DNA from: Allomyces arbusculus | Lineage: Eukaryota; Blastocladiomycota; Blastocladiomycetes; Blastocladiales; Blastocladiaceae | Length of the DNA stretch: 64,000 nucleotides | Direction: 5' to 3' | NCBI GenBank assembly: GCA_027604705.1 | Contig: JADHYV010000020.1 | Location: 298,812-362,811 of the forward strand | Part shown: positions 54,432-64,000 of the stretch, one piece after another | How the letters are laid out: the number at the start of each line of letters is the position of its first letter | Numbering within the stretch: position 1 is the stretch's first letter | Program-made: the position numbers and the translations under genes | The notes under the pieces: model-generated | Told to the model about the DNA's origin: nothing | The model's input: the letters and a program-made list of their open reading frames with translations, nothing else | Database searches by the model: none

Positions 54432-56033
54432 CTACGGGCAGCCCTTTTGACCAGTCCCAGTAGCACGACCCTCCTTCTTTTTCCCCACCCACTGCCGGAA
54501 CCGCGCGTCCAGCACGAGCGAGAGCAACGGATTCCACACGCAAATCAGCGAAGCGAGCACGCCCGAGACCGCGTCCATCGCGGGGGGCACCGGCTCGAGC
54601 CTGGCCCACGTGTAGAACAGTTCGATATCGTAGAGCACCCACGAGACAAAGTAGGACGCGACAATTGCGACTGCACGCTTGAGCAGCATTGTCGCCATAC
54701 TGCGCGACTCGCCACCGATCCGACCACTTTCGCGGCTCCCACGACCGCGCAGGACCCGGCCGAGCGTCGCAGCCGTACCGCTCAGCGACACGTTGGCGGG
54801 CCGAGCCGACTTGAGCCACGACGACCGCACGCCCGAATTGGCCGGGGTCGCGGGTGGCGGCGGGAGCGAGTTGCTGGCGACGATCGTGTCGTTTGCGCCT
54901 TTACCGCCGAAACTCGATCCGCGCGACAGGATTGATGCGAGCAGATGTCGCGCGCCGCTGCGCGATGAGCCGGGGTTACTCAAAGTGCCGGTGGCCGATG
55001 CTTTCGAGCTCGACTCGGCAGTGGCGGCACCGCTCGACTCGATCGTGCACTCGCCGTTCGCCGATACGCTGTTCGACGCCTTTGACGACTCGCCCGCCTG
55101 CATCGACTCGTCCAAAGTCGCGCCGGCGGGTGCCGACGCGAGCAGCTTCGCGAGCAGTGGCCCGTGCTTGGCGGGCTTGACCGCCGACTCGCTCGGCTTC
55201 TTGGACATGCATCGCGCCGCGTGCAACGCGGCCATTTTCTTCTGCGCCGCGCGATAGGTGGCGAGAATGCGCCAGTACGCGAATAAGAGCGCGACGGCGG
55301 CACCATTCAAAACGATCCCGTACAGCACCTTGAGCCCGGCATCGAACGGCAAAGGGCTCGCCCACGCGATCATGCAGTACGTGCCACACGGCTGCCGCAC
55401 GTACATGAGAGTGAGCGGGCGGTGCGTGGTCCACCCCACCACGTCGGCTGCGAGGCCGGCGATCAGCGGCAACATGGCGAGTCCGACGCCCGAGAACCAC
55501 GCGCACGCGACCATACCGGAAATGGCGTTATGCCGCAGGTCCATCGAGTAGACGACGCGCACGTACCGCTCGACGGCGATCAGCATGATGGTCATCATCC
55601 CGGAAACGACCGAAATTTGGTTAAGCGCGCCGTTTACTTGGCAGAGAATGGGCGAACGGTCGAGATAGAGCGCGTCGCCCGAAGAGCCGACGAGGAGGGC
55701 CACGATCAGGTTGTGTGAGACGAAGAGCAGGTCAGATGCGGCAAGCGACATGATGAGCAGGTTGGCCGAGGTCCGGTAGAGCTTCGCCTTGATCCCGACC
55801 GAGAGCACGACGGCGTTGAGGAGCATGGCCGTGGCCGCGATCACGCACAGGATGGTGACCATGACCGTCAGCGGGAAACCCGTCGCTGTGGCGGCGCGCG
55901 ATGCTGTAGCGATCATTGCCGTCGACGCGATGGGGTCCCGTCCGGCAGGGGACGGGTCCATGACGATCTGGTCGGCGCCGTCGCCTGTGGTGATCAGCGC
56001 ACGCAGTGCGCCAAATAGCACGAGTGCGCTCAT
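54432..56033 (-). CDS. Rhodopsin-like (class A) G-protein-coupled receptor
   Basis: A single frame of 533 aa with seven helices. Helix 1 (about 53-77) holds the conserved Asn (N73 in LLNAVVL). Helix 2 has SLAASDLLF (D101). Helix 3 starts at C131 and ends with the E/DRY motif ERY (155-157). Helix 4 has W179. The second extracellular loop has Cys residues (C216, C220) able to pair with C131. Helix 7 ends with WNPLLSLVL in place of NPxxY. The third intracellular loop is about 170 residues, Ser/Ala-rich. The CWxP motif of helix 6 is replaced by FVSWVLYD. No Lys is present in helix 7, so it is not an opsin. The ligand is unknown. An in-frame stop lies just upstream of the start. It is the first of three co-oriented 7TM genes. 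Confidence 0.88.
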   Translation of the reverse strand: MSALVLFGALRALITTGDGADQIVMDPSPAGRDPIASTAMIATASRAATATGFPLTVMVTILCVIAATAMLLNAVVLSVGIKAKLYRTSANLLIMSLAASDLLFVSHNLIVALLVGSSGDALYLDRSPILCQVNGALNQISVVSGMMTIMLIAVERYVRVVYSMDLRHNAISGMVACAWFSGVGLAMLPLIAGLAADVVGWTTHRPLTLMYVRQPCGTYCMIAWASPLPFDAGLKVLYGIVLNGAAVALLFAYWRILATYRAAQKKMAALHAARCMSKKPSESAVKPAKHGPLLAKLLASAPAGATLDESMQAGESSKASNSVSANGECTIESSGAATAESSSKASATGTLSNPGSSRSGARHLLASILSRGSSFGGKGANDTIVASNSLPPPPATPANSGVRSSWLKSARPANVSLSGTAATLGRVLRGRGSRESGRIGGESRSMATMLLKRAVAIVASYFVSWVLYDIELFYTWARLEPVPPAMDAVSGVLASLICVWNPLLSLVLDARFRQWVGKKKEGRATGTGQKGCP

Positions 56034-56861
56034 GGTACGCGGTCAGTGTCGTGGTTGATAGATCTTCGATGAGTTCGCGGAACGCTTGAAACCGGGCCAA
56101 GTCGTCGTCAACGGCGTGCCGGGCTCGAGTGATCCCAAATCGCTGCTCCTTGGAGAATCGGAACGCAATGGAGGTTGCTCCTACAGGGAACGAGGTCGTC
56201 GGACGACTCGGAGCGTCAGCCGATGGCGAGGTCTCTCGAAAAAGAGCAGATCCCGGTCGGTCTCGATGATATCCACGGCGCTGATGGTGCACTTTGGCGT
56301 CGACATATTGTTGACGTCCATTCCAATCAAAGACGGCTCCGGGACGCGCACACGCCTCTATTGGTCGACAGCCCTTGAGCACTCCTTTCACGGCACACTG
56401 TCTGGCTCTGTCATCGACAAAGAGCGCATCAGCGCGTGAAAGGATCAGTCCCGTTCTTGCAATTCAGTGATACGTTGCTCAAAGAGCGTCTTGGCAGGGG
56501 TTGAGGAGTACACCTCTTTGATGTCGTGGACGCGTCGAGAAGCTTGACTGTTGCTGTTCTTGCTGTTCGTTTCGGCTCTGTCCTCCTCCAGAGACGATTG
56601 AAAACCGTTGTTCTTGATGCATCATGCTAATTGAATTTGCAGCGCGTCTTTGCCGATATCTGTGGAGCGGCAGTAGGTCGAAGCCGACGACGTGCAGGCC
56701 TGCCATCAGCGAGTGGGGAGGGTCTGACTCAAACGAGGTCCGACTCAAACTCGGCACAGAAGTGCCGTGCAGGCCACGGCCAGCAACCAGCGCAGCGTCA
56801 AACCGAATCAAGCAAATGATAAAACGGCATAAGACGGTCTCCGCCGGAACCAACAACCAAA
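56034..56861. other. Gap between the class A receptor and the 7TM paralogue, with coding-like fragments
   Basis: This region contains the GPCR promoter and the 3' flank of the next gene. On the minus strand several pieces read like protein in different frames: one ending RRVHDIKEVYSSTPAKTLF... with a stop at 56445, one containing TISAVDIIETDRDLLFFERP (about 56290-56230), and one containing LARFQAFRELIEDLS (about 56095-56050). I could not join them by splicing. See findings. Confidence 0.4.
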
Positions 56862-58319
56862 TTATGTATTTCCAAGTGCATATCCACCTTCTCCACCCAG
56901 TCCCTTCGCGTCAAACCCGCTTACCGAGTCGAGCGCGCCCGTCGCCAACACCACGTCGCTGCTCGATTCTGTCGCTGGTCGTGCCTTCTCGTTCCCAGTT
57001 CCCACTCCCAGCATCCTTTGCGCCCCCGACGGTGGAGCTTGTTCTTCCTCGGCTGCGCGCGCCCGCAACCGCAAGTTTGCAAAATACGACAGCGCATTGG
57101 CCCACCCACTCGAACCGGGCGGCACCAAATAGAAAAACGTCGACACGGGCTCAACGTACCCAGCACTTGCCCAAGCGGCCGCGGACCACGTGCCAATCGC
57201 GTTGGGTGCCGAGCTAACGACCGTCGCCACGAGCAGGTTGGAGAGCGACTTCAAGATCACTTGGTGCTCGGTCGACATTTTGGGCCCCATAGTCAAGGTC
57301 GTTGACGCACCGCTGGCCTGGGACGGTTCGCCTAGCGGCGACTGCATCGCGCTCTGGAGCAAGGCCGCGGTCACCGCTACTTCGTGCGCGATCTTGGTGT
57401 AGCTGAACCACGACGCGCACGCGTTGAAGGTCGCAGTCGCGGCGGAGATGCAGAAAAGGACGAGGCCTGCGGTCGTGTGCAAGTTGATGGAGCATCTGTA
57501 GGCGAGGTGGGTGGAGAAGTGCGGCCAGGTGCGTCAGAACGACAACAGTGTGCAACCTGAGTCGTGTCAACGTACGTGATGCCGCTCGTACCAAGTCCGT
57601 TGGTGAACAGTTCGGCCAAGTAGAGCACGGCAAACGAGCACGCCGTGTTCAAGTGCAGCTTCCAGTCCCACTGGCCGAGCACAACCTGCTTCCCCTTGAC
57701 AACCTTGAGGTACGTGAATAGCGCCAGGAAGCCTGCGTAGAACTGGGCGTAGCTGGCACACATTTGATCAGCGCCGTGAACCCGCGAATCCGCGAAGTTG
57801 ATGTGGAACGTGGCAGACCTACCCATACGAGAACGCCTTGACGGATGCAATTGCAACGCACTCGCTCTCGCTCGGGAACCGCAGTGTCGCGAGCAAGAGC
57901 CCGTGGTCCAGAGCGTGCGTTGCAGCAAACCACGAGTCGACAATCGCAATGTAAATGGGGAACCGCGCCGAAAAGTCGCTCTTGGCGAGCATGCGCATTA
58001 CACTGGAACATGACCGGCGCGTTTTGGGCTCTTTGGTCGCCGAAGTTCGACCACGTGCGGGATACTCGAACGCGCTAAAGCAGTGCGCAAGGACTAGGCC
58101 CGACGCGATGAGCGATGCGAGCGAATTGAACAGACTAATCCAGTGAATGGCCAGCAGGAAACCGGGCCGTGGGCCCGTCAGGATTGTGCCGTCATAATGA
58201 ACCTCGGCAGCCGAGATCAGCCACGAAGACGGCTCGGTCGTGTGCGCAGGGAGGGTTCGGAGCACTGAGTCCGCTGAACTGGCCGCGGCGAGAGCAGCAC
58301 GCGCCGACAGTTTCACCAT
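56862..58319 (-). CDS. Seven-helix receptor-like protein, paralogue A of tandem pair
   Basis: Three exons on the minus strand: 58319-57823, 57752-57576, 57495-56862; introns 70 and 80 nt; 435 aa. Seven hydrophobic segments are visible: PGFLLAIHWISLFNSLASLI, FPIYIAIVDSWFAATHALDH, YAGFLALFTYLKVV, HLNTACSFAVLYLAELF, TAGLVLFCISAATATFN, SLSNLLVATVVSSAPNAIGT and a last one ending SGWANALSYFANLRLR, which resembles the NPxxY-(helix 8) end of rhodopsin-like receptors. Helix 2 carries an Asp (ALDHG). The third intracellular loop is moderate and the tail disordered. I do not recognise a named family; a G-protein-coupled receptor is the best guess. Exon 2 is 177 nt, exactly as in the neighbouring paralogue. 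Confidence 0.8.
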
Positions 58320-58549
58320 CCTGGTGTGAACGCCGCTCTCGAGTTTGCCGAAAGTTGGAACGAGGCTGTGGCCGTGAGTGCACTCTGGACGAGGTCGCGC
58401 ACTTTCGGCCGTTTGCCGAGGACGCTGGTTGAAGTCCTCACGTCTGACTCGAACGCAGATTGATCGCGTTCGGATGCAAGGAAGTCATCATTGTCTTGTT
58501 GCAACATCACGATCAGTCCTCGGCTGTACTCGCTTTCCCCGCATCGCCG

Positions 58550-60015
58550 TCAAGTACCGCCCTCCCCCGTATCCAACGCATCCGACGCCAGAATCACACC
58601 TCTACGCTCTCCACCGAGCGACGGACCCAATTTTCCTGGCGTTGGCGCAATCAAGTGGGCCAATGGGGCCGCCAGCGTGGACCCAGCGACCGTCTCGACT
58701 TCCCGCGCAGCAGCCGCACGCGCTCGCAGCCGCACATTGGCAAAATAAGACAGCGCATTGGCCCAACCGCTCGCAGACGGTGGGACAATATAGAGAAACG
58801 CTGACACGGGCTCGAGATACCCGGCAAGCGCCCACCCCGCCGCGCACCACGTGCCGAGCGCGTTTGGCGCCGAGCTGACGACCGTGGCGACGAGCAGGTT
58901 TGACAGAGACCTCAAGATCACTTGGTGCTCGTCCATTGGTTTCGCCATTGTGCCGCAGTGCTCGCTTGTGCTTGCGAGAGGGGACCGCATCACCTCGCTG
59001 AGCAGCGCCATGGTTGCGCGCACCTCGTGCGCGATCTTGGTATAGCTGAAGAAAGACGCATACGCGTTGAAGGTCGCGGTAGCGGCCGAGATGAAGAGGA
59101 GAACGATGCCGGCCGGGCTGTGTGTGTTGACGGAGCATCTGCAAAAGAAACAACGGTCCAAGCACGACATGAGCATTCAAGCGCAACGTGAGCATCCAGT
59201 CTTGCGTCCAAACGTTGGGGAGGATACATGCGCACGTACGTGATCCCGTTGGTACCAAACCCACCCGTGAACAGCACAGCGAAGAAAATGACGGCAAATG
59301 AACACGCCGTGTTGGCGTGCAGCATCCAGTCCCATGTGCCAAGCGAGATTGACATGCCCTTGACGACCTTCAAGTACGTGAAGAGCGCAAGAAACGCGGC
59401 AAAGTATTGCGAGGAGCTGGGCCAGTTCACCCATGATTAGCGTGACGCACGGTCAATGACAGATCCTGTACCAACGCACCCAAACAGGACTCCTTTGGTC
59501 CCCGAAATCGCGACGCAGGTCGGCTGATTCGGAAACCGCGCCGTGGCCAAAATCAACAGGTGGTCGAACGCGTGCGTCGCTGCAAACAGCGTCTCGAACA
59601 GCGCAATGTAGACAGGAAAACGGGCCGAAAAATCGCTTTTGGCGAGCGTGCACAAGATGGATGCGCAGGACCGGCGCGCAGGCGCCTTGTCGCTGCTGCC
59701 GCGATGCGGTCGCGGGTACTCGAGTGCGCCAAAGCAGTGTGCGAGGACCAGGATTGACGCGACGAGTGACACGAGTACGTTGACCAAGCTGATCCAGTGG
59801 ATGGCGACCAGGAACCCAGGCCGTGGACCAATCCAAAATGTGGCATCATAGTCGAACGCGGTAGCTGGGATCAGCCAGGACGACCCGAGCAGTGCGGGTA
59901 TTGGCGGAAACGCCGTGTCGGCTGCCTTGGGCGTGACGTGCGCGGCCATAGTGGTTGCAACTTGTGGACGGATAGCCGCTGCAGCTTGAACGGAGAGCTT
60001 CGGCAGTTTACGCAA
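58550..60015 (-). CDS. Seven-helix receptor-like protein, paralogue B of tandem pair
   Basis: Three exons on the minus strand: 60015-59480, 59416-59240, 59138-58550; introns 63 and 101 nt; 433 aa. It shares with its neighbour the exon phases, the 177-nt middle exon and many identical blocks: PGFL.AIHWISL, LAKSDFSARFP, ALFTYLKVVKG, ISAATATFNA, SYTKIAHEV, SLSNLLVATVVSSAPNA and SGWANALSYFAN. Seven helices are placed as in paralogue A. The first exon is longer at its N-terminus; an internal Met (MAAHVTPKAA) could be the real start. Function is unknown, and it is likely a chemosensory or nutrient receptor duplicated locally (inference). Confidence 0.8.
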
Positions 60016-60796
60016 CGTTGCAATTTGTGCAGCCGAGAACGTAGAAGATGAAGACTATGGGGTGACTTCAGGCTTTGCTGTAGCAATTAATGTCTGTAAA
60101 TGAGGTCTTGCTGTACGTGTAAATCTCGGAACCCTGACTTGAGGGAGACCAGGGTTGAAGATAACATCGCCGGCTTTTATGAATCTGTCTCCAGTCCGCC
60201 AGCCAGCAACTGCTCGCACCGTCCACTAAAGTCCAGTTCGTTTCCCCTCTCCTGTCTGCAAAGATTCAGCAACACCAGTAATCAGGATCAAATAATGTAC
60301 AATTTCAGGAACACTGACGGACCACGTTTGCTCGCCTGTGAGCGCAAGCCAAACTAAACGGAAACTAAACTGGACCAAGAGCAAAAGCAAAAAGAACCAA
60401 ACCAAGCGAATGCAAAGCATGGAAAACAGGGCGGGGCGGAACAGGCGATCCGCCACGACGGCAGCAGCGGCGGCAAGGACAACAACACTCGAGGTGTCGG
60501 GCACGACAAAAACGGCGGGTTGCGGCATCACAAAAACCGAGGAGCCCGACTGCACAACACGACATGATCAACACCCTAGCCCGAGCCCGACTGGGCGCTT
60601 GTTGGGCGAAGAGCGGGTCTCACGTGAGCTTCGTGATGCACCTCAGCACGATCTGGGCGCGGGGACGCAGAGAGACAAAAAACAACGAATGGAGCAAGAA
60701 CGGGTATGAGAGAGCGAGTAAGCCCGGGAGACCAACGTCGGAACAGGGGCCTCTCATCACGCGCCCCGCCCGTCCACACGAGACACCGCGCTGGGC
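60016..60796. other. Gap between 7TM paralogue B and LIS1
   Basis: These 781 nt hold the promoter of paralogue B and the 3' UTR of LIS1. On the minus strand, T/G-rich tracts (CTTGGTTTGGTTCTTTTTG at about 60388-60406 and CGTTGTTTTTTGTC near 60677-60690) resemble the other 3' UTRs. No gene seen. Confidence 0.5.
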
Positions 60797-62298
60797 TCAC
60801 TTGCACTCCCACACTTTCACCGTGTTCTCGACCGACCCGGTCGCGATCACGGGCGAGACGTTCGACCAGGCAATCGCCGTGACAAAGTGGCCGTGCGCCT
60901 CGATCGTCTTGGCGCACCGTCCCGACTTGAGGTCCCAGCACCGCACCGTCTTGTCGTCCGACGCCGAGAGCAGGTACTTGCCCGACGGGTGGAAGACGAG
61001 CGACCGCACCCAGTTATCGTGCCCGCGGAACGTGTAGAGGCACTGACCCGTCTGGCAATCCCACAACTTGATCTCCTTGTCGCGCGAACCCGTAACCAGG
61101 TACTGTCCCGGCGTCGTCGCGTCGCGCGCCTTGCCCGCGGCCGTGCCAGTCGGTGCGGTACTGTCGAGCAGCTCGCGCACCATCGGGTAGGCCGCGACGG
61201 GCACAAACTGCACGCATTCGATCACATGCTCGTGGCCGCGGAACTCGATCTTCGACTCACCCGTTGTCAGGTCCCAGAGCCGCGCCGACTGGTCATTCGA
61301 GCAACTGGCCAAAAACTTGCCGTCCTCGGTTACGGCAATGTGCCGCACCCACTCGTCGTGGCCCGTGAGCGTCTTGGTGCAATACCCGTTCGTCAGGTCC
61401 CACAGCTTGATGGTCTTGTCACGGGACGCCGAGGCCAGCTGCTGGTTAGGCAAGAAGACAACGCACGAGACCGAGTGGTCATGGCCAAAGAGCGTCTTGG
61501 TGTTTTTGTAGTTGTTGGTCACGTCCCACAGCTTGATGGTCAGGTCGGCCGAGCACGACGCTAGGTGAGGGAGAATGAACACGTCAGCGCGAAAATGCAA
61601 TGAGCGCGGACGGAACAACCCCGAGATAACCGCGCAGCGTACCGAGCAGCGTGCCCTTGGCATCGAAAGCAATGTCGGTGACGGCCTTGGTGTGACCCTT
61701 GAGCGTCTGCTCAAAGTCGCCCGACTCGAAATCCCACAGCTTTATGGTCGCGTCCTCGGACGCTGAGGCGACGACTGTGTGGAGCGGGTGGAAGGTCACG
61801 GCGGTAATGGGAAGCTTGTGGCCCTCGAGCGAGTGCCGTTCGGGCCCGCGCGGCAACATGTCGGCCGACGACTTGCCATTGGCACGGATGGGGCCCGCAG
61901 CCAGTTCCTCCTTGAGCTGCGCGAGCTGGTTTTCAAGGTCCATGTTCTATCGGTTGAATCGGTGGCAGGAAGGATCGTAATGACGGTGCACGCCCAGGGC
62001 ATCCGACGATGAGTGCGTGACCACGACGTTGAAAAACACGATATGACGTGTCGCCCACCAAACCAATTACCTTGCGTTGCAGACGCACAATCGACGTCCA
62101 CTTCTTTTCGAGAATGTGCGAGGTGCGCGCGGTGCCATTGGCGGCCGAGCCGTTGGCAGCGGGTTCGTCGACATCGTCGTCGAGGTAGGCCTCGCGCATG
62201 AACGCAGCGGCCGCATCCGGGCAGCTGTTCGAGACAAGGTACTCGTAGACGGCGCGCTTCAGCTCCTCGGCCTGACGCGAGGTCAGGGCAGCGGCCAT
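60797..62298 (-). CDS. PAC1: LIS1/PAC1 dynein regulator
   Basis: Three exons on the minus strand: 62298-62071, 61946-61643, 61560-60797; introns 124 and 82 nt; 431 aa (LIS1 is about 410). It has an N-terminal LisH dimerisation motif (LKRAVYEYLVSNSCPDAAAA), a short coiled coil (WTSIVRLQRK and MDLENQLAQLKEEL) and seven WD repeats: ASASEDATIKLWD, ASCSADLTIKLWD, ASASRDKTIKLWD, ASCSNDQSARLWD, TGSRDKEIKLWD, SASDDKTVRCWD and TGSVENTVKVWECK. The protein binds dynein and NudE/Ndl1 at microtubule plus ends and is needed for nuclear positioning. It ends immediately after the last blade, as usual. Orthology to PAC1/NudF/LIS1 is clear. Confidence 0.97.
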
Positions 62299-63480
62299 GG
62301 TGCAGCGTGCGGGGGGTCACGAGCGGTGGCAATGGGGGCAGGCAAGAGGTGGCGGCACGACGGGCGAGGCGCACGGCGTGGCAGAGAGCGGTGGCCGGGG
62401 ACGGCTCAGGCAATCCTTGCAGACAGCAGGACGACGACTGGCACAAGCGGGGCCGTCGGTCGTACGAGTGGAAGAAGAAGGGACGGGGCGGTGGAGATTG
62501 CGTCCCAGGCGGCGTCCAGCAAGCGGTTGGTGGCGCGCACGAGCGGCGCGCGGTGCGGCGGCGGCGGCGTGCAAGGATGGGCCCAGGGGCAAGCGGCGAG
62601 CCAATCGACGCGCGCACGGCGGGAGCGGCGGGTCCACGCACGCGGGGGTGGGTGGATTGCGCGAGGGCGACGGCGTCGACGTTGGCGTTCGCGGCGTGGC
62701 AGCGTGCCACGTTGGCACTGACTCGGTCCCTTGCGCGCACGGCGGGGCGGGCGGGCGGGCGGCGGAGCTCAAGCGCGGTCGTGGGCGCGTACGGTGGCCG
62801 CAGCTGCTGGTGGTGCCGGGAGTGCCGGTGCGGGTGCAGTCGCTGCTGAAGGCCGAGCTTGTCGTCGCGGCGTCGTCGTCGTGGTGAGGTCGGCGGTGGG
62901 CAACCGGTCGGCCGGTGGTGGAGGTCTGACGGTGGCAAGTGTGAAGTGTGCGCAGCTGTGGCGGAGTGTAAGGTTGTATGCAGACGTGGGAGAGCGCTGG
63001 CACACGGAAACTGCACTCTGTGGGCGGCCGCACCATGGCTCTCGTGACCGCGCGGCACGCTTCCCACTCTGCCCAGCGGCGGCCAGCGAAGGAGTCATGC
63101 TCGCCGAAGCCGGGAGGCCGAAAGATCAACAGCGATCACGGCGCCGCTGCGCCGCCAGACGCCGCGCGCAGTCGGCCGTCGGCTCGTGCCCGCCGACAGT
63201 GCGCGCCCGATGCACGGACATGGCGCCGAGACCATCGCCGCCCATATCGTCCGCCTCGGATCGCGCGCCGCGCCAGTGCGTCCGCGCGGCGGCACACGAC
63301 GCGGCTCGCGGGCCGTGCCACGTCGCAGCCGTATTTGAAGCGTCGCCGACGACGGCACGCTCGCGCACCTCCCCCTGCACCTCTTTCTCTCGCGGCCACG
63401 ACCTGACCCACCCGCTGCTTGTGCTGCGACCCTACTCTCTTCAACCACCAATCTGCACCCGCGCACCACCTATTTCCACC
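62299..63480. promoter_or_regulatory. Divergent intergenic region between LIS1 and the fasciclin gene
   Basis: This 1.2-kb region is very GC-rich and separates two opposite start codons, so it includes both promoters and 5' UTRs. The C/A-rich leader at about 63440-63480 directly precedes the fasciclin gene start. No distinct element recognised. Confidence 0.4.
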
Positions 63481-64000
63481 ATGACCGCCACCGCTCTCAA
63501 GACTCGCGCGGCGACGGGGGCCATCACAACCCACACCCTCGTGCTCGCGCTGTTTGTCGGTCTCCTCGCCGCGACGGCCGCCGCGGCCGTCGTGGGAGTG
63601 CCGTTCGCGCGCCGCCAAGCTCCATCGCCGCAGCCGCCCCCGCCAGGCGTCGACGCGTTCCCGCCTAACGTGGCCAACCTGACAGCGTGGCAGGCCGTCT
63701 CGGGCAATCCGTCGCTCAGCAACTTCACATCGCTCCTGACGGCCAAGGCGCCGCAGGTCGTGACGGCGCTGAACACGACGGGCGCGCCGAATGTGACCGT
63801 GTTCGCGCCGACCAACACGGGTACGTTTTGGAAGTTGTTGTTGGTTTGCCGCGCGCGCATCATGGCGAGAAAGATCTACAACTGACGACCGATTCTCATC
63901 CGCAATGTGCAGCGTTTGCGCCACTGGTCAACCAGTCATTGTTCCAGTACCTGGCGAGCAACCCCAACTACTCGGGCGTGCTCGCGCAGCTGCTGAGCTA
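63481..64000 (+). CDS. Secreted or surface fasciclin (FAS1) domain protein (5' part)
   Basis: Exon 1 is 63481-63820, intron 92 nt, exon 2 starts at 63913 and runs off the window. An N-terminal hydrophobic signal (LVLALFVGLLAATAAAAVVG, about residues 22-41) is followed by a Pro-rich spacer. Then comes a FAS1 domain: NLTAWQAVSGNPSLSNFTSL, the H1 motif VTVFAPTNTAFAPL (joined across the intron with correct phase) and LFQYLASNPNY. Several N-glycosylation sequons (NLT, NFT, NTT, NVT, NQS) support secretion. FAS1 proteins act in cell adhesion and cell-wall organisation. The copy number of the domain and any GPI signal lie beyond the edge. Confidence 0.85.

Noticed and set aside
54432-56033. Class A receptor considered as a light-sensing opsin
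   Set aside because: The last helix (DAVSGVLASLICVWNPLL) contains no lysine for retinal attachment.

Overview
The window is nuclear DNA of a fungus that makes flagellated zoospores. The fungal signs are a chitin-synthase-like enzyme, a SYG1/XPR1 SPX-EXS exporter, a small Osh-type lipid carrier and a PAC1/LIS1 protein. A complete radial-spoke gene (RSPH9) shows that the organism builds a motile 9+2 flagellum. The DNA is GC-rich, the standard code is used, and almost every gene has short introns of about 60-130 nt with GTACG/GTGCG donors and (C/T)AG acceptors. A blastocladiomycete or chytrid fits best; this placement is inference.

Layout. 1-861 (-): 5' part of a single-pass membrane protein. 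3142-4465 (+): HP1-type heterochromatin protein. 4797-7855 (-): Ser/Pro-rich protein with SxIP motifs, a candidate microtubule plus-end protein. 9951-17274 (-): very large LRR-DH-PH Rho exchange factor. 17856-21299 (-): RS/RD-rich protein. 21882-25829 (+): divergent chitin synthase. 26909-29666 (+): cullin-3. 31481-32599 (+): RSPH9. 32719-34850 (-): XLF/NHEJ1 end-joining factor, divergent from 35148-37367 (+): LRRC40. 37737-39279 (-): oxysterol-binding protein. 39998-42245 (-): TBL1-type LisH/WD40 co-regulator. 43096-45843 (-): coiled-coil tandem-BRCT protein, divergent from 46194-46942 (+): E2 ubiquitin-conjugating enzyme. 47529-50558 (+): CSC1/OSCA channel. 51333-54223 (+): SYG1/XPR1. 54432-60015 (-): three consecutive seven-helix receptor-like genes. 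60797-62298 (-): LIS1/PAC1. 63481-64000 (+): secreted fasciclin-domain protein, cut by the window end.

Most genes are housekeeping single copies with no operon logic, although several themes recur: ubiquitin (CUL3, E2), chromatin and DNA repair (HP1, TBL1, XLF, BRCT protein), microtubules and flagellum (RSPH9, LIS1, the SxIP protein), and membrane, phosphate and cell wall (OSH, CSC1, SYG1, chitin synthase). The most distinctive stretch is 54.4-60.0 kb. There a rhodopsin-like (class A) receptor sits next to a tandem pair of unrecognised 7TM paralogues with identical intron positions. The LRR-RhoGEF with an N-terminal hydrophobic segment and the SxIP protein are the other unusual items. No tRNA, rRNA, CRISPR array or intact transposon was found. 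Exon boundaries were inferred by eye from splice signals, reading phase and protein family continuity.
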